A stretch of 64,000 nucleotides of DNA from Polyangium mundeleinium (GTDB lineage Bacteria; Myxococcota_A; Polyangia; Polyangiales; Polyangiaceae), in the NCBI RefSeq assembly GCF_028369105.1, contig NZ_JAQNDO010000001.1, positions 12,680,501 through 12,744,500 of the forward strand, written 5' to 3'. Under the pieces are notes generated by a model. It saw only the letters and a program-made list of their open reading frames with translations. It was not told the origin of the DNA and searched no databases. Positions 40,733-49,424 of the stretch are shown here, in pieces. Made by a program: the position numbers and the translations under genes. How positions within the stretch are numbered: the stretch's first letter is position 1; each line of letters opens with the position of its first letter.

Positions 40733-43700
40733 CGAAGCGCGGGCCCGCGGGGGGGAGCGACCATCGGGCGAGGGGGTGCTCGGCATACGAGCGGCCCTCG
40801 TCCGTGCTGTCGATATCCAGCCGGAAGTCGTAGTTCTTGAAGGAAAAACGGCGCGGGTGGACGCGGAGGACGGCGCCGCCGCTCGGGGCGCGGTGAATGG
40901 ACGTGACGCTGTAGGCGTGGCCGTGGGGGATGTCGCGCTCGCGTCCGCCATAGACCGCGCCTGCAATGATGCGGAGTGCATCGGCGCCACCGCCCGTGAC
41001 GATACGCTCGCTCTTCGCGTCGTGGACGTGGCCGGCGAGGTAGGCGTGGGCGCGGCTTCCGAGGAATCGAGCGAGGTCGCGCTGCTCGGCGAGCCAATCG
41101 TCTTCGAGCGGGTGATGGCCGAGGACGAGGACGAGCTCACGTTCGCGCGCAGCGTCGTTGAGGAGCGCGCGCTGGCGCTGGCCAAGGCGTAACTTGCGCG
41201 CGTCGTCGTCGCCGGCGGCGAGGAGCGAGGTGTTGGCGCCAATGAGGCGGAGGGACAAACCTTCGCGGAGGGTCTCGGTGCTCGACCAGAAGAGGTCCCG
41301 GCAGGCGGGCGCGAAGGAAGCGGCGAACGCGAGGTAGGCGGCCTGGCGGCGGCGGAGGAGGTCGAGGTCGTCGGGGTTGTCGAGGGCGTCGTCGAGGTCG
41401 TCGTCACCGCCGCGCAGGCCACGGAGGAGGCGTTTTACGTTGCGGTCGGCGTCGATGCTGCGATCGACGTCGTGGTTGCCGGGGACGACGAAGATACGGT
41501 CGGGGGTGAGGCCGAGCCGCTGGGCGACGTCGAGCAGCCATTTCGAGGCCTCGGCGTATTGATCGGGCTTGCCGCTCCAGGCGATGTCGCCGGTGACGAG
41601 AATGGCGTCCGGGCGCGGGAGGTGTTGGCGCGCGAGGGTGGAGAGATCGTCGCGGAGGATCGAGAGGATCTGCGATTGGTTGTGGCGGTCGCCGGCGCCC
41701 GGGAGACCGAAATGCAGATCGGAGAGGTGCAGCCACGTGAAGAGCGGCGCGGCCTCGGGCGCGGGGGCGGAGGCGGAAACGGACGCGGGCGCTGAAGCGG
41801 AAGCAGCGGCAGGCGCGGAGACGGGCGCGGCGGCGGCGGCGGGCGCGGGCATGGATCCGAGGACGCGGAGGGCGGCGACTTTTTCGGCGCCGGCCTCGTC
41901 GAGCAGGGATTTCCACGTGGGACAGGCGGCCACGAGGTCGAACCCCGTCATGAGGGACGCGTAATCGGCGTGGGCGAGCGCGAGCGCGCCGAGCGGGCCG
42001 TCGAGGCGGCCGTGGTGCTGGCGAATGAGCTTGGCGTGCTCGTCCCAGGCAAAGGCGACCCAGAAGGCGTCGATGGGGTTCTGATCGAGCCACGTCTCCC
42101 AGGCCTCGTCCGAGGATTTTTCGTCGGATTGCTGGACGTGAAGGTGCCGGCTCAAGGCAAACAACCACTCGTTTGCCGCGATGCTGCCCACGTCGGCGAG
42201 GAGCACGGGCAACGCGAGGGGGTTCTTCAGCTCGAACGTGAGGTTCGGGAGGCGGGCCTCGGCGTGAATGCCGAGCCTCGGGCGGTGGATGTAGATGAGC
42301 CACCAGAAATCGTCCTGTTCGAGGACGCGGGCGACGTGCGCTTCCTCGCCGAGGGCCTGATCCCAAAGGGCTTCCCAGTCGAGCGCGCTGGCCGAGGCCT
42401 CAGCGTTTCCGAGGACCGAGGCATAACGACGGCGCTCGGGCGCCGGGACGAGGTCACGTACGAAATCACGGCCGAGGGCGGGGCCGAAGGAACGCAGGAA
42501 GGCGCGGCCGAGCGAGCGGAAGAAGTCACGCAGGAAGTTTTGCGCGAAGGCGCGACCAAAGGAGCGGAGAATGTCGCTGCGGAGGTCGCGGCCGAGGGAC
42601 TGGACGAATTCGCGGACGAACGTGGGCTTGGGGTTGCCCGTGAAGGAGCGCGGAAAACTCCAGGCGAACGTGCGGACGACGGTGCGGACGAAGGCGACGG
42701 CAATGTGGTGGACCGTGTCCTCGGGAATGGGTTCGCCCTGGGGGAAGGTGGCGAGCGCGTCCTGGTTGAATCGCACCATTCGCTCGATGATGGGGGCCTC
42801 GATGAGGTCGGCGTTGCCCATGCGATCCCGGGCGAGCTTGGGGTGGCGGAGGGTGGTGGTGATCGGCGCGGGTTGTGGGAGCGCGGCGAGGGCCGACGGG
42901 ATCGTCCGGAAGGCGAGCGGCGCGGTGAGGGTATGCGTCCAGTCGGAGAGGCGCCAGCCGTAGGGGGATTGCAGGAGGAAATGGACACGCTCGGGGTAAT
43001 GTTCGGTGTAGGCGAAGCGTGAGCTGATTTCGGCGCGGCTTCGGTCGCGGAGCCAGCGCGCGGCGCCGAGGAAGGGGGCCTCGGACGGGACGGGGCTCTC
43101 GGAGAGGCCGGTGAGCCAGCCGAGGGTGGTGCGGTAGACGGCGGTGCCGCCGAGCGCGGCGAGGGCCGTGGCCCAATGATCCACGGTGGAACGTTCGTCG
43201 AGAAGGGTGCCGAGCGCGGGTTCGTCGCGGAACACCACGAGGTCGGGCAAGAGCTCGGCGAGGTCGGGGCGCGCGCGAATTCGCTCGGCCGCGCCGGGGA
43301 GGTCGCCGAGGAGCTTGCCTTCGAGGTGGAGGGCGGCGAGGGCTTCGGCGGCGGTGCCTTTTTCCTGGAGATCGGCGCAGGCGGCGCGGAGCTCGGCCCG
43401 GAGATCGGAGTCGCCGAACTCGCAGATGTCGTCGAGGACGACGAAGATATCCCCCGAGAAGGCGGGCTTTTGCGCCCAGCGGGAGAGGATGACGGAGAGA
43501 ATGACGCGCCGGTCGCGCTCGCGGGAGACGAGGCCGTCGCGAATGGCGCGGCCGAGCGTGAGCCAGCCCGGGTGCTCGGGCGTCTTGGCGAGCGCGTCGA
43601 CGATTTCCCCGAGGAGATCACGGACGAGCTTGCGCCGGCGTTCGCCGCGTTTTTTCGCGAGGACGAACCAGCGGAGGAGCAGCACCTCTTCCCAGGCCCC

Positions 43701-45404
43701 GTCGCCGAGGTGTCTCCGGACGAACTGGCCCTCGTCGTCGTCGTCGACGTCGAAGCTGCCGGCGTAGGCGGCGAGGTATTCCTGGAGGGTGAGGTGCAAA
43801 AAGGAGATCTTGCCGCCGCCGCGGTCGACGAGCAGGCCGACGCGGTCGCAGGCGAAGTCGATGAAATCGCGCATCTCCGCGTGGGCGGCCTCGTGGGAGA
43901 GGGCGCGCTCCTCGTCCTCGGCGCGCTCGCGGTGGAGCTGCGTCAGGAAATCGAGGGCGTCGTCACGCGAGAAGAGGCCACGGACGCTGTAGGCGTCCTC
44001 GGGCGCGCGGGATTGGACGTGGAGGGCGAGTTTTTCCAGGTACGCGCGCGGGAGCTCGGTGGGGAGGCCGCGGCGCTCGAAGGCATGTTTTTCCGGGCGC
44101 TCCTTGGCGTCGAGCCAGGTGCGGAGGAGCATGTCGACGCATTTTTCGTAGAGCTCGCCGCGCTCCTGGGGCAAATGGCCGAGGAAGCGGTGGACGAAGG
44201 CCATGAGCGTGAGCAGGAGCGGGTTCGCGGCGAGGGCGCGGACCTGCGAGGTGCGGAAGACGGCGCGGCGGAGGGAGGATTGCTGGCTCTCGCGGAGGCG
44301 ATCGTTTTCGCGGATCTGGATGCGGTACCAGCGCTTGATGAAATGGGCGATGTCCTCGTCGGCGAGGGGGCCGATGCGGAGGTGCTCGAATTCGTTGCGA
44401 GGGAGCGCGATGTCCGCCGTGTAGCCGTGAATGCGGGAGGTGACCCAGACGGGGCAACGAGGGTAGGCGGCGCGAAATTCGCGGACGGCCTTGGCGACGC
44501 GGCTCCGGGTGGTGGAGGCGCCGACTTCGTCGAGGCCGTCGAGCAGGACGAGGGCCTCGCCCATGCGCAAGGTGGCCTCGAAGAAGGCGGGGTGCGCATT
44601 CGGGAGGGAATGGTCCGAGCGAGCGCGCGCTGCGAGGAAGTCGACGAGCGTCAGCTCGTTCTTGTGGATCTCGATGGCGTATTCGCGCAGGGAGGCGAAA
44701 AAAGGAATACGCCGCTGCGAGGGGCGATACCCTTCGAGGGTGACGCCCGGATCCGAATGAAGGAGCGAGAGGAACGCGAGGAGCGTGGTCTTCCCCATGC
44801 CGGGATCGCCGAGGATGAGGGCCGAGCTGCCGTACTGGAGGAGGCCTGCCAGCGTGGGCTTTTTCTGGTCGCGATCGTCGGTGATGAATCGGGTGGGGAC
44901 GAAGAGATCGGCGAGGCGGATGTCGCCGCGGGCGTCTTTCTGGCGGAGCGCATCCGGGGGAAAGCCGAGCAAGCTGACGTGCTCGAACGCGCGGGCGATT
45001 TTTTCGCGATAAAGGCGGCCGAAGGCGTGGAAGTCGAAGCCGTCGTAGCCGGGGAGCAGCGCGCGTGCTTCGGCGGATTCAGGGTAATACCGCGCGAAGA
45101 GGGCGGGGACGAGGCGGAGGAGCTTGACGAGCTCGGGCGTCGACCAATGGCGAACGGCGTCGGCTTCGAAGAGCGAGACGGAATAAGCCTCGGAATGCGT
45201 GGGGTGCGCCTCGACGACGTAATGCGCCTGCGGATCGAACCCTTCGCGCTGCGCCCAGGCAGAGACCAGCTCGTCGGAGAGGACCTCGAGCTCCCGCGCG
45301 CCCTCGTTCCCCGGCAAGAGGCGCTCCACGAGCGGCGAGAGCTCCACGGCCGTCGTCGCCCCCGGCAGCGTGCCCGCAAAGAACGCAACGTCGTCCCGAT
45401 CCAT
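40725..45404 (-). CDS. NACHT NTPase fused to a C-terminal metallophosphoesterase (candidate NLR-like defence protein)
   Basis: 1559 residues. The N-terminal 180 residues match no family I know. The NACHT NTPase follows: Walker A GDPGMGKTTLL (199-209), Walker B ALVLLDGLDEVG (284-295), VWVTSRIHGY (319-328), ANPLLLTLMAFV, and the winged-helix mark FLHLTLQEYLAAY (535-547). After a helical region (550-900) there is a Phe/Arg-rich repeat (904-986), more helices, an Ala/Pro/Ser linker, and a calcineurin-like metallophosphoesterase: LSDLHFG (1227), TGDIAWSG, VVPGNHDVD (1307), LVLGHHPLED, LAGHVHDAK (1456), with all expected metal ligands. Bacterial NACHT proteins are known to defend against phages, with other effector domains; here the nuclease- or phosphatase-like enzyme is at the C-terminus. 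Defence is inference. Sequence is seen in full. Confidence 0.85.
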   Translation of the reverse strand: MDRDDVAFFAGTLPGATTAVELSPLVERLLPGNEGARELEVLSDELVSAWAQREGFDPQAHYVVEAHPTHSEAYSVSLFEADAVRHWSTPELVKLLRLVPALFARYYPESAEARALLPGYDGFDFHAFGRLYREKIARAFEHVSLLGFPPDALRQKDARGDIRLADLFVPTRFITDDRDQKKPTLAGLLQYGSSALILGDPGMGKTTLLAFLSLLHSDPGVTLEGYRPSQRRIPFFASLREYAIEIHKNELTLVDFLAARARSDHSLPNAHPAFFEATLRMGEALVLLDGLDEVGASTTRSRVAKAVREFRAAYPRCPVWVTSRIHGYTADIALPRNEFEHLRIGPLADEDIAHFIKRWYRIQIRENDRLRESQQSSLRRAVFRTSQVRALAANPLLLTLMAFVHRFLGHLPQERGELYEKCVDMLLRTWLDAKERPEKHAFERRGLPTELPRAYLEKLALHVQSRAPEDAYSVRGLFSRDDALDFLTQLHRERAEDEERALSHEAAHAEMRDFIDFACDRVGLLVDRGGGKISFLHLTLQEYLAAYAGSFDVDDDDEGQFVRRHLGDGAWEEVLLLRWFVLAKKRGERRRKLVRDLLGEIVDALAKTPEHPGWLTLGRAIRDGLVSRERDRRVILSVILSRWAQKPAFSGDIFVVLDDICEFGDSDLRAELRAACADLQEKGTAAEALAALHLEGKLLGDLPGAAERIRARPDLAELLPDLVVFRDEPALGTLLDERSTVDHWATALAALGGTAVYRTTLGWLTGLSESPVPSEAPFLGAARWLRDRSRAEISSRFAYTEHYPERVHFLLQSPYGWRLSDWTHTLTAPLAFRTIPSALAALPQPAPITTTLRHPKLARDRMGNADLIEAPIIERMVRFNQDALATFPQGEPIPEDTVHHIAVAFVRTVVRTFAWSFPRSFTGNPKPTFVREFVQSLGRDLRSDILRSFGRAFAQNFLRDFFRSLGRAFLRSFGPALGRDFVRDLVPAPERRRYASVLGNAEASASALDWEALWDQALGEEAHVARVLEQDDFWWLIYIHRPRLGIHAEARLPNLTFELKNPLALPVLLADVGSIAANEWLFALSRHLHVQQSDEKSSDEAWETWLDQNPIDAFWVAFAWDEHAKLIRQHHGRLDGPLGALALAHADYASLMTGFDLVAACPTWKSLLDEAGAEKVAALRVLGSMPAPAAAAAPVSAPAAASASAPASVSASAPAPEAAPLFTWLHLSDLHFGLPGAGDRHNQSQILSILRDDLSTLARQHLPRPDAILVTGDIAWSGKPDQYAEASKWLLDVAQRLGLTPDRIFVVPGNHDVDRSIDADRNVKRLLRGLRGGDDDLDDALDNPDDLDLLRRRQAAYLAFAASFAPACRDLFWSSTETLREGLSLRLIGANTSLLAAGDDDARKLRLGQRQRALLNDAARERELVLVLGHHPLEDDWLAEQRDLARFLGSRAHAYLAGHVHDAKSERIVTGGGADALRIIAGAVYGGRERDIPHGHAYSVTSIHRAPSGGAVLRVHPRRFSFKNYDFRLDIDSTDEGRSYAEHPLARWSLPPAGPRFVS

Positions 45405-45431
45405 GGATCCGCCCTCCCCCGAGGGCAGATC

Positions 45432-46364
45432 TTAGCCCACGATCGGGAACATCTCCACGAGCGGCGCCCGCGCCTTGCTCGCCGCCGCGACGATGTCCTT
45501 CGTCGAAGCATCCGGGGAAAGCCGTACGCTCATCCGCAATGGCCCACCCGTGACCTCGATCCCGCGCGCCAGCAATTCCTCACGGAAAGGTCCGGGGTTC
45601 TTGCGGATCGTGACGCCATACACGCGGACGCCGGCAAAAAGCGTCTCGGGCGCACCTTCGAGCACGAGCGCGCCGCCCGCGAAGACGAGGACGTCGGTGG
45701 CCCCGCGCGCGAGGTCGCCCTCCGGCGTGCCCGGATCGAGGCGCTCGGCCGAAAGAATCGCGCCGCGGCCATCGGTCGCGCGAGCAAGAGCGTTCATGAC
45801 GAATGTGGCCCCCGGGCCGTCGAGGCCCGCGAGCGGCGCTTCGAGGACGAGGACCGCAGGGTCGGCGACGAGGGCGTGCGCAAGGACGAGCGCGCGGCGC
45901 GGCGGGCGTTCGAGGGTCTCGACGGTGCGGCGAAGGAAGGCCGAGAGGCCCACACGTTCGAGCGCAGAGGCAGCGAGGTCACGCGCCGCGCGGGGAGAGA
46001 AACCGGCGAGGCGCGCGCTCCAGGTGACGTAGTCGTGCGCGGTCGTGCCCTTGGGCAAGGGCGGGTCGAGCGGAGCAATGCCCGCCGCGTCGAGGTGCGC
46101 GCGCGTGGCGACGTCGAGGCCGGCGACGTGCAAGGTGCCCGCGGCGAGCGAGGCTTCGCCCGGCATGGCCGCGTCGTCGTGCGAGGGCGCGCGCGAGCGG
46201 AGCGGGACGGTTGTGAGCGCCGCGAAGAGCGCCTCGGCCTCGCCGGTGCAGAGGACCCGCTCGCCGCGCGCGCGGACCGTGAGGCGATCGATCGCGACGA
46301 CGTCGTCGATCGTGATGCGAGCGTCCTCGGCGTGAAGGACGGGCGGAGGCGCAGCGTCGCTCAC
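45432..46364 (-). CDS. Degenerate ABC-ATPase-like protein
   Basis: 310 residues, ATG overlapping the sppA stop by four bases. The layout is that of an ABC ATPase of the ABC-2 exporter group: an initial strand pair, a hydrophobic core, VETLERPPRRALVLAHALVA in place of the LSGGxxQR signature and AVLVLEAPLAGLDGPGATFV in place of Walker B and the D loop. The Walker A site has become VLCTGEAEALFAAL without Gly-Lys-Ser/Thr, so ATP hydrolysis is unlikely. The C-terminal 80 residues (YGVTIRKNPGPFREELLARG) match the small C-terminal domain of such ATPases. Possibly a regulatory partner of another ATPase. No permease is nearby. Confidence 0.75.
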   Translation of the reverse strand: MSDAAPPPVLHAEDARITIDDVVAIDRLTVRARGERVLCTGEAEALFAALTTVPLRSRAPSHDDAAMPGEASLAAGTLHVAGLDVATRAHLDAAGIAPLDPPLPKGTTAHDYVTWSARLAGFSPRAARDLAASALERVGLSAFLRRTVETLERPPRRALVLAHALVADPAVLVLEAPLAGLDGPGATFVMNALARATDGRGAILSAERLDPGTPEGDLARGATDVLVFAGGALVLEGAPETLFAGVRVYGVTIRKNPGPFREELLARGIEVTGGPLRMSVRLSPDASTKDIVAAASKARAPLVEMFPIVG

Positions 46365-48841
46365 GGGAGCTCGTCATCCACGGTCGCCGAAGCGCCGCCA
46401 AAGGAGACGTCGCCGACGAGGTCCATGCGCGCGAGCGGCTTCGTCCCGTCGTAGACCATGAAGGGCGCGAGGCCCCGCGCGAGGTCGAGCAAGGCCGGAG
46501 GAATGACGATCGGCACGGCCCCCGCCTGCGGCATGATCGAGGCGATGCCGGCGAGCTTGGCGAGCGCGAGCAGGACGTTGTCGTCGTCCTCGGGGAACTC
46601 GACGAGCTGCGCGTCGCGCGGGAGTTCGGCGCGGGAACGGACGTCGTCAAGCGCCTCGCGGAGGCCGCCGATGCGATCGACGAGCTTGCGTTCGAGCGCC
46701 TGCTGGCCGGTCCAGACGCGGCCACGCGCGACAGCGTCGACGTCCTCGGGCTTCATTTTGCGGCCCTCGGCGACACGCGCGATGAAGAGGTCGTAGAACT
46801 GTTTGACCTTCACGCCGAGCTCGATGCGCTCTTCCTCGGTGAAGGGTCGGTAGAGGCTCTCGGCATCGGCGCGCGGGGCCGAGCGGAACTGTTCGAGGCC
46901 GACGCCGAGCTTGCCGAGGAGGCCGACGAGGTCGACCTTGCCGTAGAAGATGCCGATCGAGCCGGTGATCGTGGCACGGTTCGCGAAAATCGGGCCCCCT
47001 GCGACAGCGGCGTAATACCCGCCGCTCGCCGCAGACGTGCCCATGGAGACGGCGAAGGGTTTTGCTTTTGCGGTGAGGATGGCCTCGCGAAGAATGACGT
47101 CGGCCGCGAGGGAGGAGCCGCCGCCGGTCTCGATGCGGAAGACGACAGCCTTCACGCTCGCGTCCTCCCGCGCGCGCTTGAGCGCCTTCGCGATGGTGTA
47201 CGAGCCGGCGAGGCGAATGCCGACGAGCGGGATCGTCTGGCTCTCGCCGTCGACCATGTCGCCCGAGAGATAGATGATCGCGATCTTCGAAGGCGTGCCC
47301 CACCAGGTGGGCGCATTCGAGGGCGTGGCGTCGTCGATGATGCGCGCGCGGCCGCCCATCATCTCCTCGACGACCTCGTCGATCTCGTCGTCGTACGCGA
47401 GGACGTCGACGAGGCCGCCATTGCGCGCCTCAGGCGCGACGAAGGGGCCCTTCGCGATGGTCTTGCGCAGCGTGGAGACCGGCATCCTCCGGCCGCCGCC
47501 GACATCGTGCATGTAGATGCCTTCGAGCTGCATCAGGAGGTCCTTGTGGTCCTGGCGCCCGATCTCGGAGGAATCCTTGCGCGTGAACTGCTCGGCCGCG
47601 AGCTTGTGCTCGGCGACGCGGACGAAGTCGGCGCGGACGCCGAGTTTGTCGAGGACACCGCCGTAATACATGTACTGCGAGGAGAGGCCCGCGAAGCGAA
47701 GGCCGCCGGCCGGGTTCATGGCGATGCGGTCGGCCTGCGCGCAGACGTGGAGCGACCTTCCGCCCGCATCTTCGAGGTGGCAAAGGACCTTCTTGCCGCT
47801 CACGCGGAGCAGGCGGATCGCGTCGCCGACCTCCTCGGCATGCGCGAGCGAGCTCGCAGGCTCGGCGCGGAGCTGGAGGACGACGCCGTCGACGTTGCGA
47901 TCTTCAGCGAGTCGCCAGAGGCGCCGGAGGAGCTGGACGTGCTTGCGGACGCCGGGGGTGCCGTCGATGCGGATGCGCGCGACGCGCTTGGGCGAGGGCA
48001 AACCCGGCTCGCGGTAGGTGCGCAGCGCGGCCGTCGCATAGTAGCCGACGTCGCCGCCGCCGAAAATCGCGCCGCCGCCGGCCTGGAGCATCGCGAAGTT
48101 CACGTCGAGGCCGACCATCGCGGTGAGGTCGGGGCTCGCGGCGAGATCACGGACGGAGACTTCGCCGCGCAGGCGGCCGACGTGCGGGACGTCGAGGCCA
48201 AGCGTGGCGCGCGGCGTGATGTCACCGGTGCGTTCGTGGATCGAGGCTTCGAGGCCGAGCTCGGCGTACCGGCGTCCCCAGAAGGGGCGGAACGCGAAGC
48301 CGACGTCGTACCGACGATCGGCGTTCGTGGTCCAGTCGCGCGCGACGGCGGCGGCCGAGAGCCAGGTGAAGGGGCGGATCGTGAGGCCGGTCGTCACGCC
48401 AAACTGTTCGTCGAGGTCCCGCCGCTCGGCGTAGGACCAGCCGAACGTGGTGCCGATCGAGAACGTGTCGCCGAGGTTCGTCGCGAGCGCCCAGCGCAGC
48501 CATCGTTGCGAGGCCGAAGCGCCGATGGGCGTCGTGACGTCGAGCAAATCGACGCGCAGGCCCGTGGACAAACCGAGGATCGGGGGGAGGCCGAGATCAA
48601 AGGCATGCCCGTTCGTCGTGCCCGCGCCCGCGCCGGCCTGCGCCATGGTCCAGCGCAGCTCCGCGCCGGGCAAAAACGCGAGGTTCGCCGGGTTGTACGC
48701 GATGCTCGACGCATCGTCGCCGGCCGCGACGGGGCGGCCTGGCGCGGGGACGTATGCACTTTGCGCGTGGAGATCCGACGAGGGCGTGGTGAGCGCGGCG
48801 AGGGCGAGGCCCCCGAGGGCCAGGGCGGAGAGCTTCTTCAT
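46361..48841 (-). CDS. sppA: SppA-type (S49) protease with N-terminal outer-membrane-like domain
   Basis: 826 residues. The signal peptide ends DLHAQ. Residues about 25-270 have DDASSIAYNPANLAFLPGAEL, the start of FadL/PorV-like barrels, and strands such as FSIGTTFGWSYAERRDL. Residues 280-800 hold two S49 domains: NVDGVVLQLRAEPASSLAHA and SGKKVLCHLEDAGGRSLHV, then IAIIYLSGDMVDGESQTIPL, VVFRIETGGGSSLAADVIL and GTSAASGGYYAAVAGGPIFA with the nucleophile Ser. Where many long SppA proteins have a Lys (ANKI), this one has ADRIAMNPAG with Arg. SppA degrades signal peptides at the inner membrane; joining it to a barrel-like domain is unusual. It is coupled to the genes on both sides. Confidence 0.82.
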   Translation of the reverse strand: MKKLSALALGGLALAALTTPSSDLHAQSAYVPAPGRPVAAGDDASSIAYNPANLAFLPGAELRWTMAQAGAGAGTTNGHAFDLGLPPILGLSTGLRVDLLDVTTPIGASASQRWLRWALATNLGDTFSIGTTFGWSYAERRDLDEQFGVTTGLTIRPFTWLSAAAVARDWTTNADRRYDVGFAFRPFWGRRYAELGLEASIHERTGDITPRATLGLDVPHVGRLRGEVSVRDLAASPDLTAMVGLDVNFAMLQAGGGAIFGGGDVGYYATAALRTYREPGLPSPKRVARIRIDGTPGVRKHVQLLRRLWRLAEDRNVDGVVLQLRAEPASSLAHAEEVGDAIRLLRVSGKKVLCHLEDAGGRSLHVCAQADRIAMNPAGGLRFAGLSSQYMYYGGVLDKLGVRADFVRVAEHKLAAEQFTRKDSSEIGRQDHKDLLMQLEGIYMHDVGGGRRMPVSTLRKTIAKGPFVAPEARNGGLVDVLAYDDEIDEVVEEMMGGRARIIDDATPSNAPTWWGTPSKIAIIYLSGDMVDGESQTIPLVGIRLAGSYTIAKALKRAREDASVKAVVFRIETGGGSSLAADVILREAILTAKAKPFAVSMGTSAASGGYYAAVAGGPIFANRATITGSIGIFYGKVDLVGLLGKLGVGLEQFRSAPRADAESLYRPFTEEERIELGVKVKQFYDLFIARVAEGRKMKPEDVDAVARGRVWTGQQALERKLVDRIGGLREALDDVRSRAELPRDAQLVEFPEDDDNVLLALAKLAGIASIMPQAGAVPIVIPPALLDLARGLAPFMVYDGTKPLARMDLVGDVSFGGASATVDDELP

Positions 48842-49341
48842 AAGGTCGAGAGGCGGCGCAACGTATCGGCCTCGGCGTCGTAGATCTTGCGGATCTCGAC
48901 CAAGGCCATGCGGCCGGCGAGCGACGAGAGTACGCCAGCCTTGATCTCGATGTCGCCCTCGACGGTCCTGCGCGCGCGTCCCTCGGGCGCCGCTTCGAGC
49001 CGGCAGGTGCCCGAAGCGCTGAAATACTTGCGAAATTGCTCGCGCGGGGCGACGGACCAGGAGGCGACGTGGTTGCCGAGCCGATAGACGCAGCGCTCTT
49101 CCCAGGAGAGGGCCTCGCGGGCGATGTCGTAGCCGCGGAACATGGCGAGCGGCGCGTTCGCCTGGAACCGAAGGACGCGGCGCAGCTCGCCGTTCGCGAT
49201 GACGTGCTCGATCGTCTCGACCGAGGCGACGCTCGTGGTCGCGAGGAAGGGGGCCATCATCAAGCCGATGTCAGGCGAGAGGACGGCGAGCTCCAGGGCA
49301 TCGAGGGGTACGTCGAACTCATGCGTGATCTCGAAGTGCAA
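48838..49341 (-). CDS. DUF2505/SRPBCC-like protein
   Basis: 167 residues. The N-terminal strand MHFEITHEFDVPLDALELAV is that of DUF2505, a START-like family with a hydrophobic cavity. EHVIANGELRRVLRFQANAP and the C-terminal long helix (GRMALVEIRKIYDAEADTLR) also fit. Likely cytoplasmic. The stop overlaps the sppA start by four bases, so it leads a three-gene coupled set with sppA and the ABC-like gene. Confidence 0.8.
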   Translation of the reverse strand: MHFEITHEFDVPLDALELAVLSPDIGLMMAPFLATTSVASVETIEHVIANGELRRVLRFQANAPLAMFRGYDIAREALSWEERCVYRLGNHVASWSVAPREQFRKYFSASGTCRLEAAPEGRARRTVEGDIEIKAGVLSSLAGRMALVEIRKIYDAEADTLRRLSTL

Positions 49342-49378
49342 ATCCGTGGCTCCCTTGCGCGTCGCTGAACGAATCCCT

Positions 49379-49412
49379 CACCCCCATCCCCCTCTCGGGA
49401 GAGGGGGCAAGA
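49379..49412. terminator. Palindromic intergenic repeat, copy 2
   Basis: The stem ccccctctc (49388-49396) with gagaggggg (49399-49407) has a 2-base loop and the leader ccctcacccccat. It lies just downstream of the uridylyltransferase gene end and before the next start, fitting a terminator. Compare 12287-12331, which has the same leader and a longer stem. Confidence 0.6.
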
Positions 49413-49424
49413 GGCATCGTAGAC

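Noticed and set aside
43176-46454. A 1092-codon open frame on the plus strand opposite the NACHT and ABC-like genes
   Set aside because: Its translation is Glu/Arg/Gly-rich without family motifs, and it crosses two real genes. It is the usual antisense shadow in very GC-rich coding DNA.
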